Below are positions 35,339 through 43,197 of a stretch of DNA of 64,000 nt, in pieces (positions within the stretch are counted from its first letter, which is position 1; every line of letters starts with the position of its first letter). The position numbers and the translations under genes were made by a program. The stretch comes from an uncultured bacterium (lineage in GTDB: Bacteria > Myxococcota_A > Polyangia > Polyangiales > Houyiibacteriaceae). The notes beneath the pieces are model-generated. The model was not told where the DNA came from, searched no databases, and was given only the letters and a program-made list of their open reading frames with translations. The stretch spans positions 105,184 through 169,183 of the forward strand of contig CALJDU010000044.1 in NCBI GenBank assembly GCA_938024995.1. The letters are read 5' to 3'.

Positions 35339-38300
35339 CTACTCCGTGACGAGGCCGATGAGATCGTTGAGCGTCATCTTTCCGGCTGCGTTGGTGCCGG
35401 TCAGGATGCTCGCGACGAGGTCACGCTTCTTGTCGTGGAGCTTGAGTACGCTCTCTTCGATCGTGCCTTGGGAGACGAGCCGCACGATCGTGACCGGCCT
35501 GGTCTGCCCGATACGGTGCGCTCGATCGCTCGCCTGATCTTCCGCGGCGGGGTTCCACCACGGATCGAGGTGAATCACGTAGTCCGCGCCCGTCAGGTTG
35601 AGCCCGGTGCCGCCCGCCTTGAGCGAGATCAAAAAGAGCGGGTCGTCTCCGTTCTGCCACTCGTCCACGAGCGACGCGCGGTCCTTTGGACGGGTCGAGC
35701 CGTCCAGGTAGAGCGTGTTGATTCGCCGCGCATCGAGCGCTTCTCGAATGAGCGCGAGGTGGGTGGTGAACTGAGAGAAGACCAACGCGCGGTGACCCGC
35801 GGGGAGGATCTCGTCGATGAGCTCGAGGAAGGTGTCCAGCTTCGCGCTCGGCACCGTCGACGTGTTGTCGAGCAGGCGCGGGTTGCAGGCGAGCCGGCGC
35901 AGACGCGTAATCTGCGCGAGCACCTTCATGCGATCCTTGTGACCCGCGATGGACTCCACCGCTTCGCGTCGCGCGGCTTCATAGAACTTCCGCTCACGGT
36001 CGCCCATATCGACGGGCCGCACGACCTCGGTCCGTGCGGGCAGCTCGGGAGCGACCTCTTTCTTGGTGCGGCGGAGCAGGAAGGGACGCACGCGACGCGC
36101 GAGCGCTTCACGCTTGGCGCGATCCCCACGTCGCTCGATCGGGCGCGCGTAGGTGTCGCGGAAGTGCTCCCACGGACCCAGCAGACCCGGGCTGATCACG
36201 TGGAAGAGACTCCAGAGCTCGCCGAGGTGGTTCTCAATCGGCGTACCGGTGAGCGCCACGCGCCACTCCGCCTTGAGCAAGCGCGCAGCCTTTGCGCGCT
36301 TCGTCCGTACGTTCTTGATGGCCTGCGCCTCGTCGAGGACGAGCACCTGGAAGTTGTGCTCGGCGAGCAGCTCCGCGTCTCGCGCCATTACGTCCCAGCT
36401 GGTGACCAGCAGGTGACCCGGACCGAGCTCCGAAAGAATGCTGGCGCGGTCCGGCCCATGGAAGAAGTGGGTCGTCAGGGAAGGCGCGAACCGCGCGGTC
36501 TCCTTGATCCAGTTGAGCGCGACCGACGTCGGCGCGACGACAAGCGATGGACCGTGCTCCGCGCGCGAGACCAACATCGCGAGCGCTTGGACGGTCTTAC
36601 CGAGGCCCATCTCATCTGCCAAACAACCGCCGGCTCCCCAGCTCGAGAGCCGAGAGAGCCAGGCGAAGCCTTCGCGCTGATAGTCACGAAGCGTCACGTT
36701 GAGCGACTCGGGAAGGTCGGGCTCCGTGTTCTCTGCTTCGCGCGCGCGCTTGACGATCTGGATCCACTCGGCGGCGTCTTCAGAGTCCCGATCGAGGAGC
36801 GACTCAATCGCCATCAAGCCCGCGACCCCAACGCCGAGCTCGCCGCCGTGCTCGAAGATGGCCTCGGCGGCGTCTTGGAGCTTCTCGCGGAGGGAGTCTT
36901 CGATGCGCGCGAACTGACCCGGCCCGATGCGGACGAAGCGCTTGCCTTCGCGGATCGATGCGAGCAACGCGGCGAGCGGGATCTCGCGACCGTCATCGAG
37001 CGTGACCGTGCCGGTGACGTTGAACCACTCAGCAGCGCGATTGACCGAGACGCGGAGACCGGTGTCTCCCGCGGACGCGACCCACCACTCGTCGTCTTTG
37101 GGCCACTCGACGCGGACCGAACCCTGCGGCTGATCACGGAGCGAGGCGACGACCTCGAGCGCGCCTTCGACCGCGTCGAGGCGATAGGTCTGCGGACCCT
37201 CCAAGTTGCTCCCGAGCGAGAGCGCCTTCCGAAGACGCTCGGCTTCTTCACGCTCGCGCTCCAGATCACGCGGTACGAACACGCGCTTGCCGGTGTTGGT
37301 GCCGAGCGCGTGGGTCGGTCCGTCACCTGCAGGCCACGCAGGGCCACCCGGGAGCGGTTGCGCGAGGAGCTGAACCCGAATCCCCGGGTCGAGCGGCTCG
37401 AGACGAACGACGACGCGCTCGTCCGGGGCCTGCTCTGCGCCGCGGAGATCTTCCGGGAGCATGAGCTGAAGCTCGGGCTGCAGCTGCGGCAGGACCCGCA
37501 GCAATCCGTCCCAGCTCTCTTCGGGGAGCACGGTGGGGTAGCGGTGAATCGTGTGAACAAAGCGCGTGAGCCGCGTGCTCATCGGGACGACGAGCCATTC
37601 TTCGACCGAGCGCACGATGACGGTCTGGCCGATGAACTCGACGCCCTCAGTGCCCATCGCGCGATCACCGACTCGAAGCTCGAGGCGCACGCCACCGTCG
37701 GCAGGTACCGCGGCGGCGGTCAGGCGCGCGCGGCGGACCCGGATGCGCTCTTTGGGACGGTCGGAGTGACAAACGCGTGGGTGATCGACCAGCGCGCGGA
37801 TCGCGCGCTCGACGTCACGCTCAGCGCCACGTTCCACCGCTCGGAGCGCGTCGATGACATGGGCGTCGCGCTCATCGACCGCGCGCGGGTCGATGTTGTC
37901 TACGTTCTGCTTTTGACCCACCGTAAAGCGCCCGTTCTTGCCCTTCTTCTGAAGGACCGGGACCACGGTGAGCGGCCAGCTCACGCGCCATGCGAGACGG
38001 CGGTCTTTCTTTTTGTCGTCCGCGCGAAGGTCGAGCGTCGCGGCTTGAATGAGCCGCGACCACGTCGGCTCGGTGACCGCGGCCGTGAGCGCAGCGTGGA
38101 GCGGGTGCTTGTCGCTGTGAACGATGTCGATCGCGAGCTCAAGGAGGGCGCGCGCGGTCGCGGAGTCCGCCTCGTCCCCCGTGTCTCGCTGAAGCCGCAC
38201 CGGGCCGTCCTCGAAACCAGAGAGCAACACCTGCGTCACCGAGCGGTTCGCGGTCTTGTCTCCGCTCACGAAGTCGACCGAAGGCGGGTCGAGCTTGACG

Positions 38301-39025
38301 GTCAGGTAAACGGCCTCGAGGCCGACGGGTCGCTGCGCTCCGTCGCGAATGAGCTGCTGCCGAAGCGCGGACTGCAGACGCGCGGAGAGCACGCGAAGCG
38401 TGGCGTGTTCCGGACGCTTTTCCCACTGTCGCTGACGTCGCTCTCCCTGAGCGCCCACGTTGGCGCGGTGCCACATGTAGTTGATCGCGGCTTCGTGGAG
38501 GTCGCTCGTGATCGGTCGCGCGGAACGCGGCAGCTTCCGCTCGAGCAGGTGGCTGACCTTGAGCGAGGGATGAAGCGAGCAGGCGTCGCGAAGGATCTGC
38601 GCGAGCCCCGGCGTCGGCAAGAACGCCGCGACGCGACGCGCCGGGGCCCGGAGGTGCGCCTCGATGCCGTTGACCCGAGCCCACGAGGAAAGCGGCCCGT
38701 AGGTGGTCGGCGGACGCGCCGCGACATCTGACTCACGCGCGGGATAGAACCGACGAAGGAGCGCCGGGTCCCGGGAGAGTCTGTCGAGCTGATCAAGGAC
38801 GCGCTTGTAGTCGTTCTGACTCAGCTCATCCTCAAGAAACCGCTCGGTCTCTCGATTGCTCAACAGCTCTCCGAAGGAAGCGCATGAGAGCTTCTCCTCC
38901 AGATGCCCTAAGAGCTCCGCCACCTGATCATCGCGCAAGGCAGACGACACACGTGAGACGGGTGCAAACAGAAGTTCCGCTTCGGCAGTCGCGAGGCGGT
39001 CATGGATTTCGCTAAGTGATGGCAC
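35339..39025 (-). CDS. SNF2-family DNA/RNA helicase-like ATPase
   Basis: 1228 residues. The C-terminal 450 hold the two RecA-like domains: Walker A DEMGLGKT (about 803), LDEAQ box II (about 897), ALTGTPIEN motif III, 'RALVFSQFT', 'YLDGSTRPKDR' and the arginine-finger motif 'QASDRAHRIGQ' (about 1165). These are the SWI2/SNF2 motifs that drive translocation on double-stranded DNA. The N-terminal 780 residues are weakly conserved and contain an extended region of beta/alpha character; I do not recognise a SWIM zinc finger in them. It probably remodels protein-DNA complexes or aids transcription recycling, like RapA. Confidence 0.92.
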   Translation of the reverse strand: MPSLSEIHDRLATAEAELLFAPVSRVSSALRDDQVAELLGHLEEKLSCASFGELLSNRETERFLEDELSQNDYKRVLDQLDRLSRDPALLRRFYPARESDVAARPPTTYGPLSSWARVNGIEAHLRAPARRVAAFLPTPGLAQILRDACSLHPSLKVSHLLERKLPRSARPITSDLHEAAINYMWHRANVGAQGERRQRQWEKRPEHATLRVLSARLQSALRQQLIRDGAQRPVGLEAVYLTVKLDPPSVDFVSGDKTANRSVTQVLLSGFEDGPVRLQRDTGDEADSATARALLELAIDIVHSDKHPLHAALTAAVTEPTWSRLIQAATLDLRADDKKKDRRLAWRVSWPLTVVPVLQKKGKNGRFTVGQKQNVDNIDPRAVDERDAHVIDALRAVERGAERDVERAIRALVDHPRVCHSDRPKERIRVRRARLTAAAVPADGGVRLELRVGDRAMGTEGVEFIGQTVIVRSVEEWLVVPMSTRLTRFVHTIHRYPTVLPEESWDGLLRVLPQLQPELQLMLPEDLRGAEQAPDERVVVRLEPLDPGIRVQLLAQPLPGGPAWPAGDGPTHALGTNTGKRVFVPRDLEREREEAERLRKALSLGSNLEGPQTYRLDAVEGALEVVASLRDQPQGSVRVEWPKDDEWWVASAGDTGLRVSVNRAAEWFNVTGTVTLDDGREIPLAALLASIREGKRFVRIGPGQFARIEDSLREKLQDAAEAIFEHGGELGVGVAGLMAIESLLDRDSEDAAEWIQIVKRAREAENTEPDLPESLNVTLRDYQREGFAWLSRLSSWGAGGCLADEMGLGKTVQALAMLVSRAEHGPSLVVAPTSVALNWIKETARFAPSLTTHFFHGPDRASILSELGPGHLLVTSWDVMARDAELLAEHNFQVLVLDEAQAIKNVRTKRAKAARLLKAEWRVALTGTPIENHLGELWSLFHVISPGLLGPWEHFRDTYARPIERRGDRAKREALARRVRPFLLRRTKKEVAPELPARTEVVRPVDMGDRERKFYEAARREAVESIAGHKDRMKVLAQITRLRRLACNPRLLDNTSTVPSAKLDTFLELIDEILPAGHRALVFSQFTTHLALIREALDARRINTLYLDGSTRPKDRASLVDEWQNGDDPLFLISLKAGGTGLNLTGADYVIHLDPWWNPAAEDQASDRAHRIGQTRPVTIVRLVSQGTIEESVLKLHDKKRDLVASILTGTNAAGKMTLNDLIGLVTE

Positions 39026-39149
39026 GTTCGTCGATCGCCTCCGCGGCGGCCCGACAGTGTGGCACGACTCGCGCGTGCTTGCGTGACGATCAGCGCTGCT
39101 GAGATGATTTAACGCAGCGCCTCAAAGGCCGAGCCGCGCGCGTCTGCGA

Positions 39150-40901
39150 CTACGGCGCAGAGATCGCACCAGGTGACGATTCAGCGAAAAGTGCATCGGG
39201 ATCGAACGTTGCCGTGTCACAGATGACGTCTGCGTGACCGAACAAAAGCGAGCTGAGCATCGCGTCGTCCGCGATGGCCGTGTCGAGTGTCTGATCCGTT
39301 GAGAGAAGATTCTCGGCAGCGCGCGTGAGTTCGCTCTCCGGCTCGAGCGACGGTCGCGTCCCGACTTCACTCACCGCGTTCGCTCCGTTGAGCGTCTCCG
39401 GACGAGTCGACTCCTCAAACCGACGAAGCCACGCGCGCGCTTTTTGTCCAAGCGCGTCCAGCCCGCGCACCTTCTTCGTCATCGTTAGCGCCAAGAGCAA
39501 CGCGCCGATGAGGACGAAGAGCCAGCCGAACGAACGCGGGTCGCTCGGAGCGCGTTCTTCGCCCACCACGTCGACGACCTCTTCACCCGTGAGCTCAGTG
39601 AGCAGCTCCGCGGCCAGCTCGTTCTGCGGGTCGATCATCAAGGTCGAGCGAAGGGCTTCAACGTCCGCGACGCCGGCCTCGAGATCCGCTTGGGCCTGCT
39701 CCGCCATCATCTTCGCGCGCCACGGTCCGCTCGTGTCGAGCCACACCGCGCGGAGCGTCAGGCGCCTCTTCTCGTCGGCGTCTTCGCTCTGATCAGCGAG
39801 CGCGGAGAACGCCGGTGCCATCTCGGAGCGGCGCGGGAGAAGCGGCTCTTCCAGCAGCACCTCGTCAAAGAGCCGCACGGCCTCCGCGTAGCTTTCTTCT
39901 TCAAACGCAGCCAGGCCTCGCTCGAGTCGCTCATTGGCGGAGCGGAGGCGTCGCTCATCGAGAGCCTCGAAGAGCACGCGCATGGTCCGCTGCCAACCCC
40001 ACGAAGTGTTCGCGTCACGCCCGAGCTGATTCTTCATCGCCAAGCGGAGCTGCCACACGCCGTTGCGACCAAAGCTCTCCATCGCTTCCCGCGCGGCGTC
40101 ACGAACGCGGTCATCGTGAACGCCGACGAAGGACACGACGACGGGCATCGACTCCATGTCGCGGATCTTTCCGAACGCGCGGAGCACGCCGCTCAAAACG
40201 ATCGGGTCATCTTGCCGCACGGCCGCGCCGCGATCGGTCATCTCCATCTCCGCGATGGCTTGCCGACAATAGGTACGGACCCGCGAGTCGGAGTGCGCGC
40301 GACCCTCGATCAGGATCGGGAGCGCTTTGACGCCCTGGCGACTCGCGAAGCGGTGAAGCTCCCAGCGCCACATCCCGCTCGTGAGCGCGTAGATGTCGAG
40401 CATGACACGGTGCGCTTCGATCGTGCCGATCTGTTCGAGCGAACGCGCGAGCAAGACCCGCTCCGCCATCCGGCCATACGCTGCGGAGCGCGTCTTCGTG
40501 ATGACCGGCAAGATGCCTGGCGCGATGTCGACCATGTCATCCGCGCGACGGGATCCGGTCTCGTGTCGAAACTCGCGAAGCGCTTGGCGTCCACGCTCAA
40601 GACCGACCGTCTGGCGACGGGAGCGACGAACGCGTTCTTCGATCGCGGACAGGGCGCTCGGAGGGAGGTCCTGCAGGAACGCGACCGCGCGAGCGCGCGC
40701 TTCGTCATCGCGCGCGCGGAGCGCCTGCGCGTGCGTGATAAGAACGTCGACCGTGATGGCCTCGGAGGTTGCCGAGGCTTCCGCGTCTTGTGCGAACGAG
40801 ACCGAAGAGCAGGTGAACGAGATGGCCAGCGCAAAGAGCGCGAGCCTCGCTACCCGCCCGCGATTCGGAAGTCGGAAAACTCGCCTGTATAGCTCCGCCA
40901 T
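39150..40901 (-). CDS. HEAT-repeat protein with signal peptide and membrane anchor
   Basis: 583 residues from ATG 40901, which lies inside the end of the acylphosphatase gene (52-base overlap). The upstream frame would duplicate acylphosphatase sequence in another frame and is not used. Signal peptide with a long basic n-region, cleaved near 'SVSFA|QD'. Residues about 120-300 have HEAT-like helix pairs ('PILIEGRAHSDSRVRTYCRQ', 'GKIRDMESMPVVVSFVGVHD'), followed by TPR-like helices ('LAAFEEESYAEAVRLFDEVL'). One transmembrane helix near 470 ('LFVLIGALLLALTM') precedes an acidic tail. Function unknown; likely an envelope scaffold. Confidence 0.75.
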   Translation of the reverse strand: MAELYRRVFRLPNRGRVARLALFALAISFTCSSVSFAQDAEASATSEAITVDVLITHAQALRARDDEARARAVAFLQDLPPSALSAIEERVRRSRRQTVGLERGRQALREFRHETGSRRADDMVDIAPGILPVITKTRSAAYGRMAERVLLARSLEQIGTIEAHRVMLDIYALTSGMWRWELHRFASRQGVKALPILIEGRAHSDSRVRTYCRQAIAEMEMTDRGAAVRQDDPIVLSGVLRAFGKIRDMESMPVVVSFVGVHDDRVRDAAREAMESFGRNGVWQLRLAMKNQLGRDANTSWGWQRTMRVLFEALDERRLRSANERLERGLAAFEEESYAEAVRLFDEVLLEEPLLPRRSEMAPAFSALADQSEDADEKRRLTLRAVWLDTSGPWRAKMMAEQAQADLEAGVADVEALRSTLMIDPQNELAAELLTELTGEEVVDVVGEERAPSDPRSFGWLFVLIGALLLALTMTKKVRGLDALGQKARAWLRRFEESTRPETLNGANAVSEVGTRPSLEPESELTRAAENLLSTDQTLDTAIADDAMLSSLLFGHADVICDTATFDPDALFAESSPGAISAP

Positions 40902-41131
40902 TTGATGTCGACCTTGTCCACGCGCGCGGTGGAGGGTCCGGCGTTCGCCCAAGCGAGGAAGTCCTTCACGGCATCCTCTTCGCCTTCGACCACCATCTCC
41001 ACCGAGCCGTCTTTTCGGTTCTTGACCCAACCGGTCAGCGCGTTTTGGCGCGCTTCACGTTGAGCCGTCGCGCGAAAGAAAACTCCCTGCACGCGCCCTT
41101 GAACCACTAGTTGAATCCGCTTCAGCCCCAT
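40850..41131 (-). CDS. acyP: Acylphosphatase
   Basis: 93 residues, the usual size. It hydrolyses acylphosphates such as acetyl phosphate or carbamoyl phosphate. Signature 'VQGRVQGVFFRATAQREA' (about 9-26) holds the phosphate-binding loop and catalytic Arg (R21), and 'GWVKNRKDGSVEMVVEGE' contains the catalytic Asn. GVFFR replaces the common GVGFR. The C-terminal 17 codons overlap the start of the next gene. Confidence 0.93.
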   Translation of the reverse strand: MGLKRIQLVVQGRVQGVFFRATAQREARQNALTGWVKNRKDGSVEMVVEGEEDAVKDFLAWANAGPSTARVDKVDIKWRSYTGEFSDFRIAGG

Positions 41132-41348
41132 AAGGACCTCTCGTGTGTGCCTTGGTCGGCGATCGAGGTAAAAAAATCGGCAGACCGTTTCGCCTGCGCT
41201 TGGCTAACTAGAGGCAAGAACCGCGGAACCGCAAGCCGTACGTATCTCGGCTGCTACTTTCGCGGCGCCGGCAGACGCAATTTCCCGCGTGCGATGTGGG
41301 AGAGCGCTCTGCGCTTCCCTGCGCGCGACAATTCGCTATCGTCCCGGC

Positions 41349-41987
41349 ATGAGCGACGCCGTCGACTTTATCAAGAACCAATACCCCGCTCTCTTCGCTC
41401 GTGGCGTTGAGATCTTGCGCGAGCGCGCGGACGCTGGCGACGAGCGCGCCGACCAGGCCAAGGCACAGCTCGATGACATCCTCGCCGCGAACGGCGCGTC
41501 TCTGTTGCGCATCGATGATGAGGACATCTACCTCAGCGTCAACGATGGAGCGGTCACCGTTCACGAGACCGCGCCGGACGGAGTGCGGATGGCGTTCGCG
41601 GTTCCGGGCGACGCGCTTACCGAGGTCTTCTTGGAAGCGGGCGACAACGATCTGCTCGAAGGAGATCGCGCGGCGCTCCGGGTCGCGCGTTCGGTGAGCA
41701 AGAAGCTCGAGGACGCCCTCGCCGATCATGTGCTTGAGTTCCACCTCATCATCGGTGACGCCCCGGACCTCGGTGACGTCACGGTGCGCATTGGCCTCGG
41801 CGTCGACGAGCCGCCGGCGGAACCCAAGTTCACCGTCAACATGAAGTACGACGACCTCGAAGCCGCGCGCGAGTCCAAGATGAACCCGCAGCAGCTCTTC
41901 ATGGCCGGCAAGATCAAGCTCGGCGGGGACTACTCAGGAGCGATGCAGTTAGCGATGCAGCTCATGCAGCAAGCGCAGAATTCCTAA
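41349..41987 (+). CDS. SCP2-type lipid-binding domain protein
   Basis: 212 residues from ATG 41349. The first 80 residues include an extended region rich in Glu and Asp. The C-terminal half shows the SCP2 pattern: 'HVLEFHLIIGDAPDLGDVTVRIG', then 'KFTVNMKYDDLEAARE' and 'NPQQLFMAGKIKLGGDYSGAMQLAMQL', the last resembling the conserved end of SCP2 domains. Likely binds a lipid or fatty acyl ligand in the cytoplasm. It is followed by 1.2 kb without an intact gene. Confidence 0.8.
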   Translation: MSDAVDFIKNQYPALFARGVEILRERADAGDERADQAKAQLDDILAANGASLLRIDDEDIYLSVNDGAVTVHETAPDGVRMAFAVPGDALTEVFLEAGDNDLLEGDRAALRVARSVSKKLEDALADHVLEFHLIIGDAPDLGDVTVRIGLGVDEPPAEPKFTVNMKYDDLEAARESKMNPQQLFMAGKIKLGGDYSGAMQLAMQLMQQAQNS

Positions 41988-42008
41988 GCTCGTGTGAACA
42001 CATCGCTC

Positions 42009-42150
42009 GGTTCGAGAACGGGTTCGGGCTCGAGTTCGGGTTCGGATTCGGGTTCGGGGTCGGGTTCGAGTTCGAGAACGGGTTCGAGTTCGGGAACGAG
42101 GTCGTGTTCGTGGGTTCGGGGTCGAGTTCAAGTTCCGGTTTGGGGTTGGA
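42009..42150. repeat. Degenerate GGTTCG-type hexanucleotide array, copy 1
   Basis: About 24 imperfect six-base units built from GGTTCG, GAGTTCG, GAACGG and GTTCGG variants. The array encodes low-complexity strings in every frame (e.g. GS, SRT or PNPN) and so creates spurious open frames. It ends 12 bases before the first copy of the 73-bp module. Confidence 0.85.
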
Positions 42151-42161
42151 ATGCTGCTGGG

Positions 42162-42236
42162 GCGACTGCCAGTGTTTCTTTTCGTCAGCCTTGTGCGGCG
42201 CAACGGGCACGCCAACGACCACGCGACCGCGTCACG
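42162..42236. repeat. 73-75-bp module, copy 1
   Basis: Begins GCGACTGCCAGTGTTTCTTT and runs to about 42236. It aligns with 42889-42961 at roughly 85% identity by eye, with a few indels. Both copies directly follow a hexamer array. The first 25 bases recur inverted at 42293-42317. Confidence 0.75.
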
Positions 42237-42317
42237 AGTTTGCGCTTCGGTCGCGAGGTCCTTGTCATGCCCCCTGCGCCGGTGGTGGGCATGACGAAAA
42301 GAGACACTGGCAGTCGC
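42162..42317. repeat. Nested inverted repeats
   Basis: Outer arms are 42162-42186 and 42293-42317 (25 bases, one mismatch). Inner arms are GTCATGCCC (42264-42272) and GGGCATGAC (42287-42295). The RNA or single-stranded DNA could fold into a cruciform. It lies just before the pseudogene. Confidence 0.75.
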
Positions 42318-42324
42318 GATCCTC

Positions 42325-42660
42325 TTGCGACGAACTTTCGAACCTTGCGGCGCGCGCTTGCCGCGGTTCGCCTCGCAGCCGTTGCTCGCTCGGCTTCGCG
42401 GCCGGAACAAGGAGCTGGCGACGCAGCTGGATCGAGCGCTCATCCGTTGCACGCTCGCCATCGGCGACGGCATGCGACGCGATGGCGGGGCGACCAAGGC
42501 TTCGTTGGCTTCACCGCGCGCGGTGCGGAAGCGGAGCGACTTGTTTCCGCCTCCGCGTTTGTTGGCTTCGCCGATGCCGAGACAAGCGCGGATGAGCGCG
42601 CGCTCGAGTTGAGTGGCGATCTCTTTGTTGTCCCTCTTGAAGCGCGTGATCAGTGGCTTC
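42325..42660 (+). pseudogene. Frameshifted four-helix-bundle (23S rRNA intervening-sequence protein) gene
   Basis: In one frame residues 'PLLARLRGRNKELATQLDR' then 'LAIGDGMRRDG' match helix 1-2 of four-helix-bundle proteins (consensus ...L..QL.RA..S...NIAEG.GR.G). The match continues in another frame from about 42483: 'GDQGFVGFTARGAEAERL' then 'SAFVGF', matching the D..F..ARGSA.E...L..A...G helix 3. At least one frameshift, and probably another upstream, is needed, so it is dead. The family sits in rRNA intervening sequences and, as Avd, in diversity-generating retroelements, and it is abundant in myxobacteria. Family match is by eye. Confidence 0.5.
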
Positions 42661-42724
42661 GCGTCTCGTGTGCATTCGAGCGCGAGGGCAAGTGTGTGAA
42701 AGGTTGTGCGAAGGGGATCGCGTC

Positions 42725-42858
42725 GGGAACGAGTTCGCGTTCGCGTTCGCGTTCGCGGTCGCGGTCGCGGTCGGGGTCGGGTTCGAGGTCGGGGTCGAGA
42801 ACGGGGTCGGGGTCGAGAACGGGGTCGGGTTCAGTTCGAGAACGGGGTCGGGTTCGTC
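42725..42858. repeat. Hexanucleotide array, copy 2
   Basis: Starts with GTTCGC and GGTCGC units and grades into GGGGTCGAGAACG units. It is related to copy 1 but uses different majority variants. It ends about 30 bases before the second 73-bp module. Confidence 0.85.
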
Positions 42859-42888
42859 ATACTTGCTGACACTTCAAACAGCTGACCG

Positions 42889-42961
42889 GCGACTGCCCGT
42901 ATTTCTTGTCGTCAGCCTTGAAGCGGCGCAACACGCCAACGAGCACGCGATCACGTCGCGT
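42889..42961. repeat. 73-bp module, copy 2
   Basis: Begins GCGACTGCCCGTATTTCTTG and shares GTCAGCCTTG, CGGCGCAAC and CACGCCAACGA blocks with copy 1. It contains the stop codon of the small - strand frame at 42951. Confidence 0.75.
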
Positions 42962-43133
42962 GATCTGAACGTGAGCGGTCTGGGTCGCGCCGGCGTTCGG
43001 CATATGACGGGTCGCCTAATTGACCGCAGAAGCCGCTGGTGTTGCGAAGCGCGACGACCTTCTCGAATTGGCGAACGAGCTGGACCTTCTCATCGGGTGC
43101 CTCGTTGCACCTCACGAGATGAACCACAGCCAT
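42951..43133 (-). CDS. Possible 60-residue protein, or fragment of an interrupted gene
   Basis: Reads 'MAVVHLVRCNEAPDEKVQLV', then 'RQFEKVVALRNTSGFCGQLG' and a basic end. AAGGAG lies 7 bases before the ATG, a near-perfect ribosome binding site, which supports translation. The last 4 codons run into the 73-bp module, so the original C-terminus may have been lost to its insertion. No family recognised. Confidence 0.4.
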   Translation of the reverse strand: MAVVHLVRCNEAPDEKVQLVRQFEKVVALRNTSGFCGQLGDPSYAERRRDPDRSRSDHAT

Positions 43134-43158
43134 CCGGAGGCTCCTTCTCTGGATGGCT
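43128..43158 (-). promoter_or_regulatory. Hairpin covering the start of the small gene
   Basis: AGCCATCC (43128-43135) pairs with GGATGGCT (43151-43158), placing the ATG in the stem and the AAGGAG Shine-Dalgarno in the loop. Such a fold would reduce translation unless opened. Confidence 0.45.
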
Positions 43159-43197
43159 TTCGTTCAAACGCGTAAGCTCGAGGTAGCGGAACGCGTG

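Larger units (their letters stand above)
41988..43197. other. 1.2-kb repeat-rich region without an intact gene
   Basis: Contents in order: first hexamer array, a 73-bp module, nested inverted repeats, a frameshifted four-helix-bundle pseudogene, a second hexamer array, a second copy of the 73-bp module, and a small reading frame under a start-masking hairpin. The apparent long reading frames here come from the repeats. Confidence 0.8.

Noticed and set aside
35435..38731. 1098-codon + strand frame antisense to the SNF2 gene
   Set aside because: Arg/Glu/Leu-rich shadow of the codon bias in a GC-rich gene; all helicase motifs are on the - strand.
41132..41348. Search for a tRNA or riboswitch before the SCP2-like gene
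   Set aside because: No cloverleaf, T-loop GGTTCGAATC-type sequence or known aptamer pattern could be found.
42009..42858. Arrays considered as a CRISPR
   Set aside because: Units are six bases with no unique spacers, and there are no cas genes nearby.
41994..42869. Open + strand frame through the hexamer arrays as a gene
   Set aside because: Most of the translation is GS/SR low complexity from the repeats. Only a short internal piece has family-like sequence, and that requires frameshifts.
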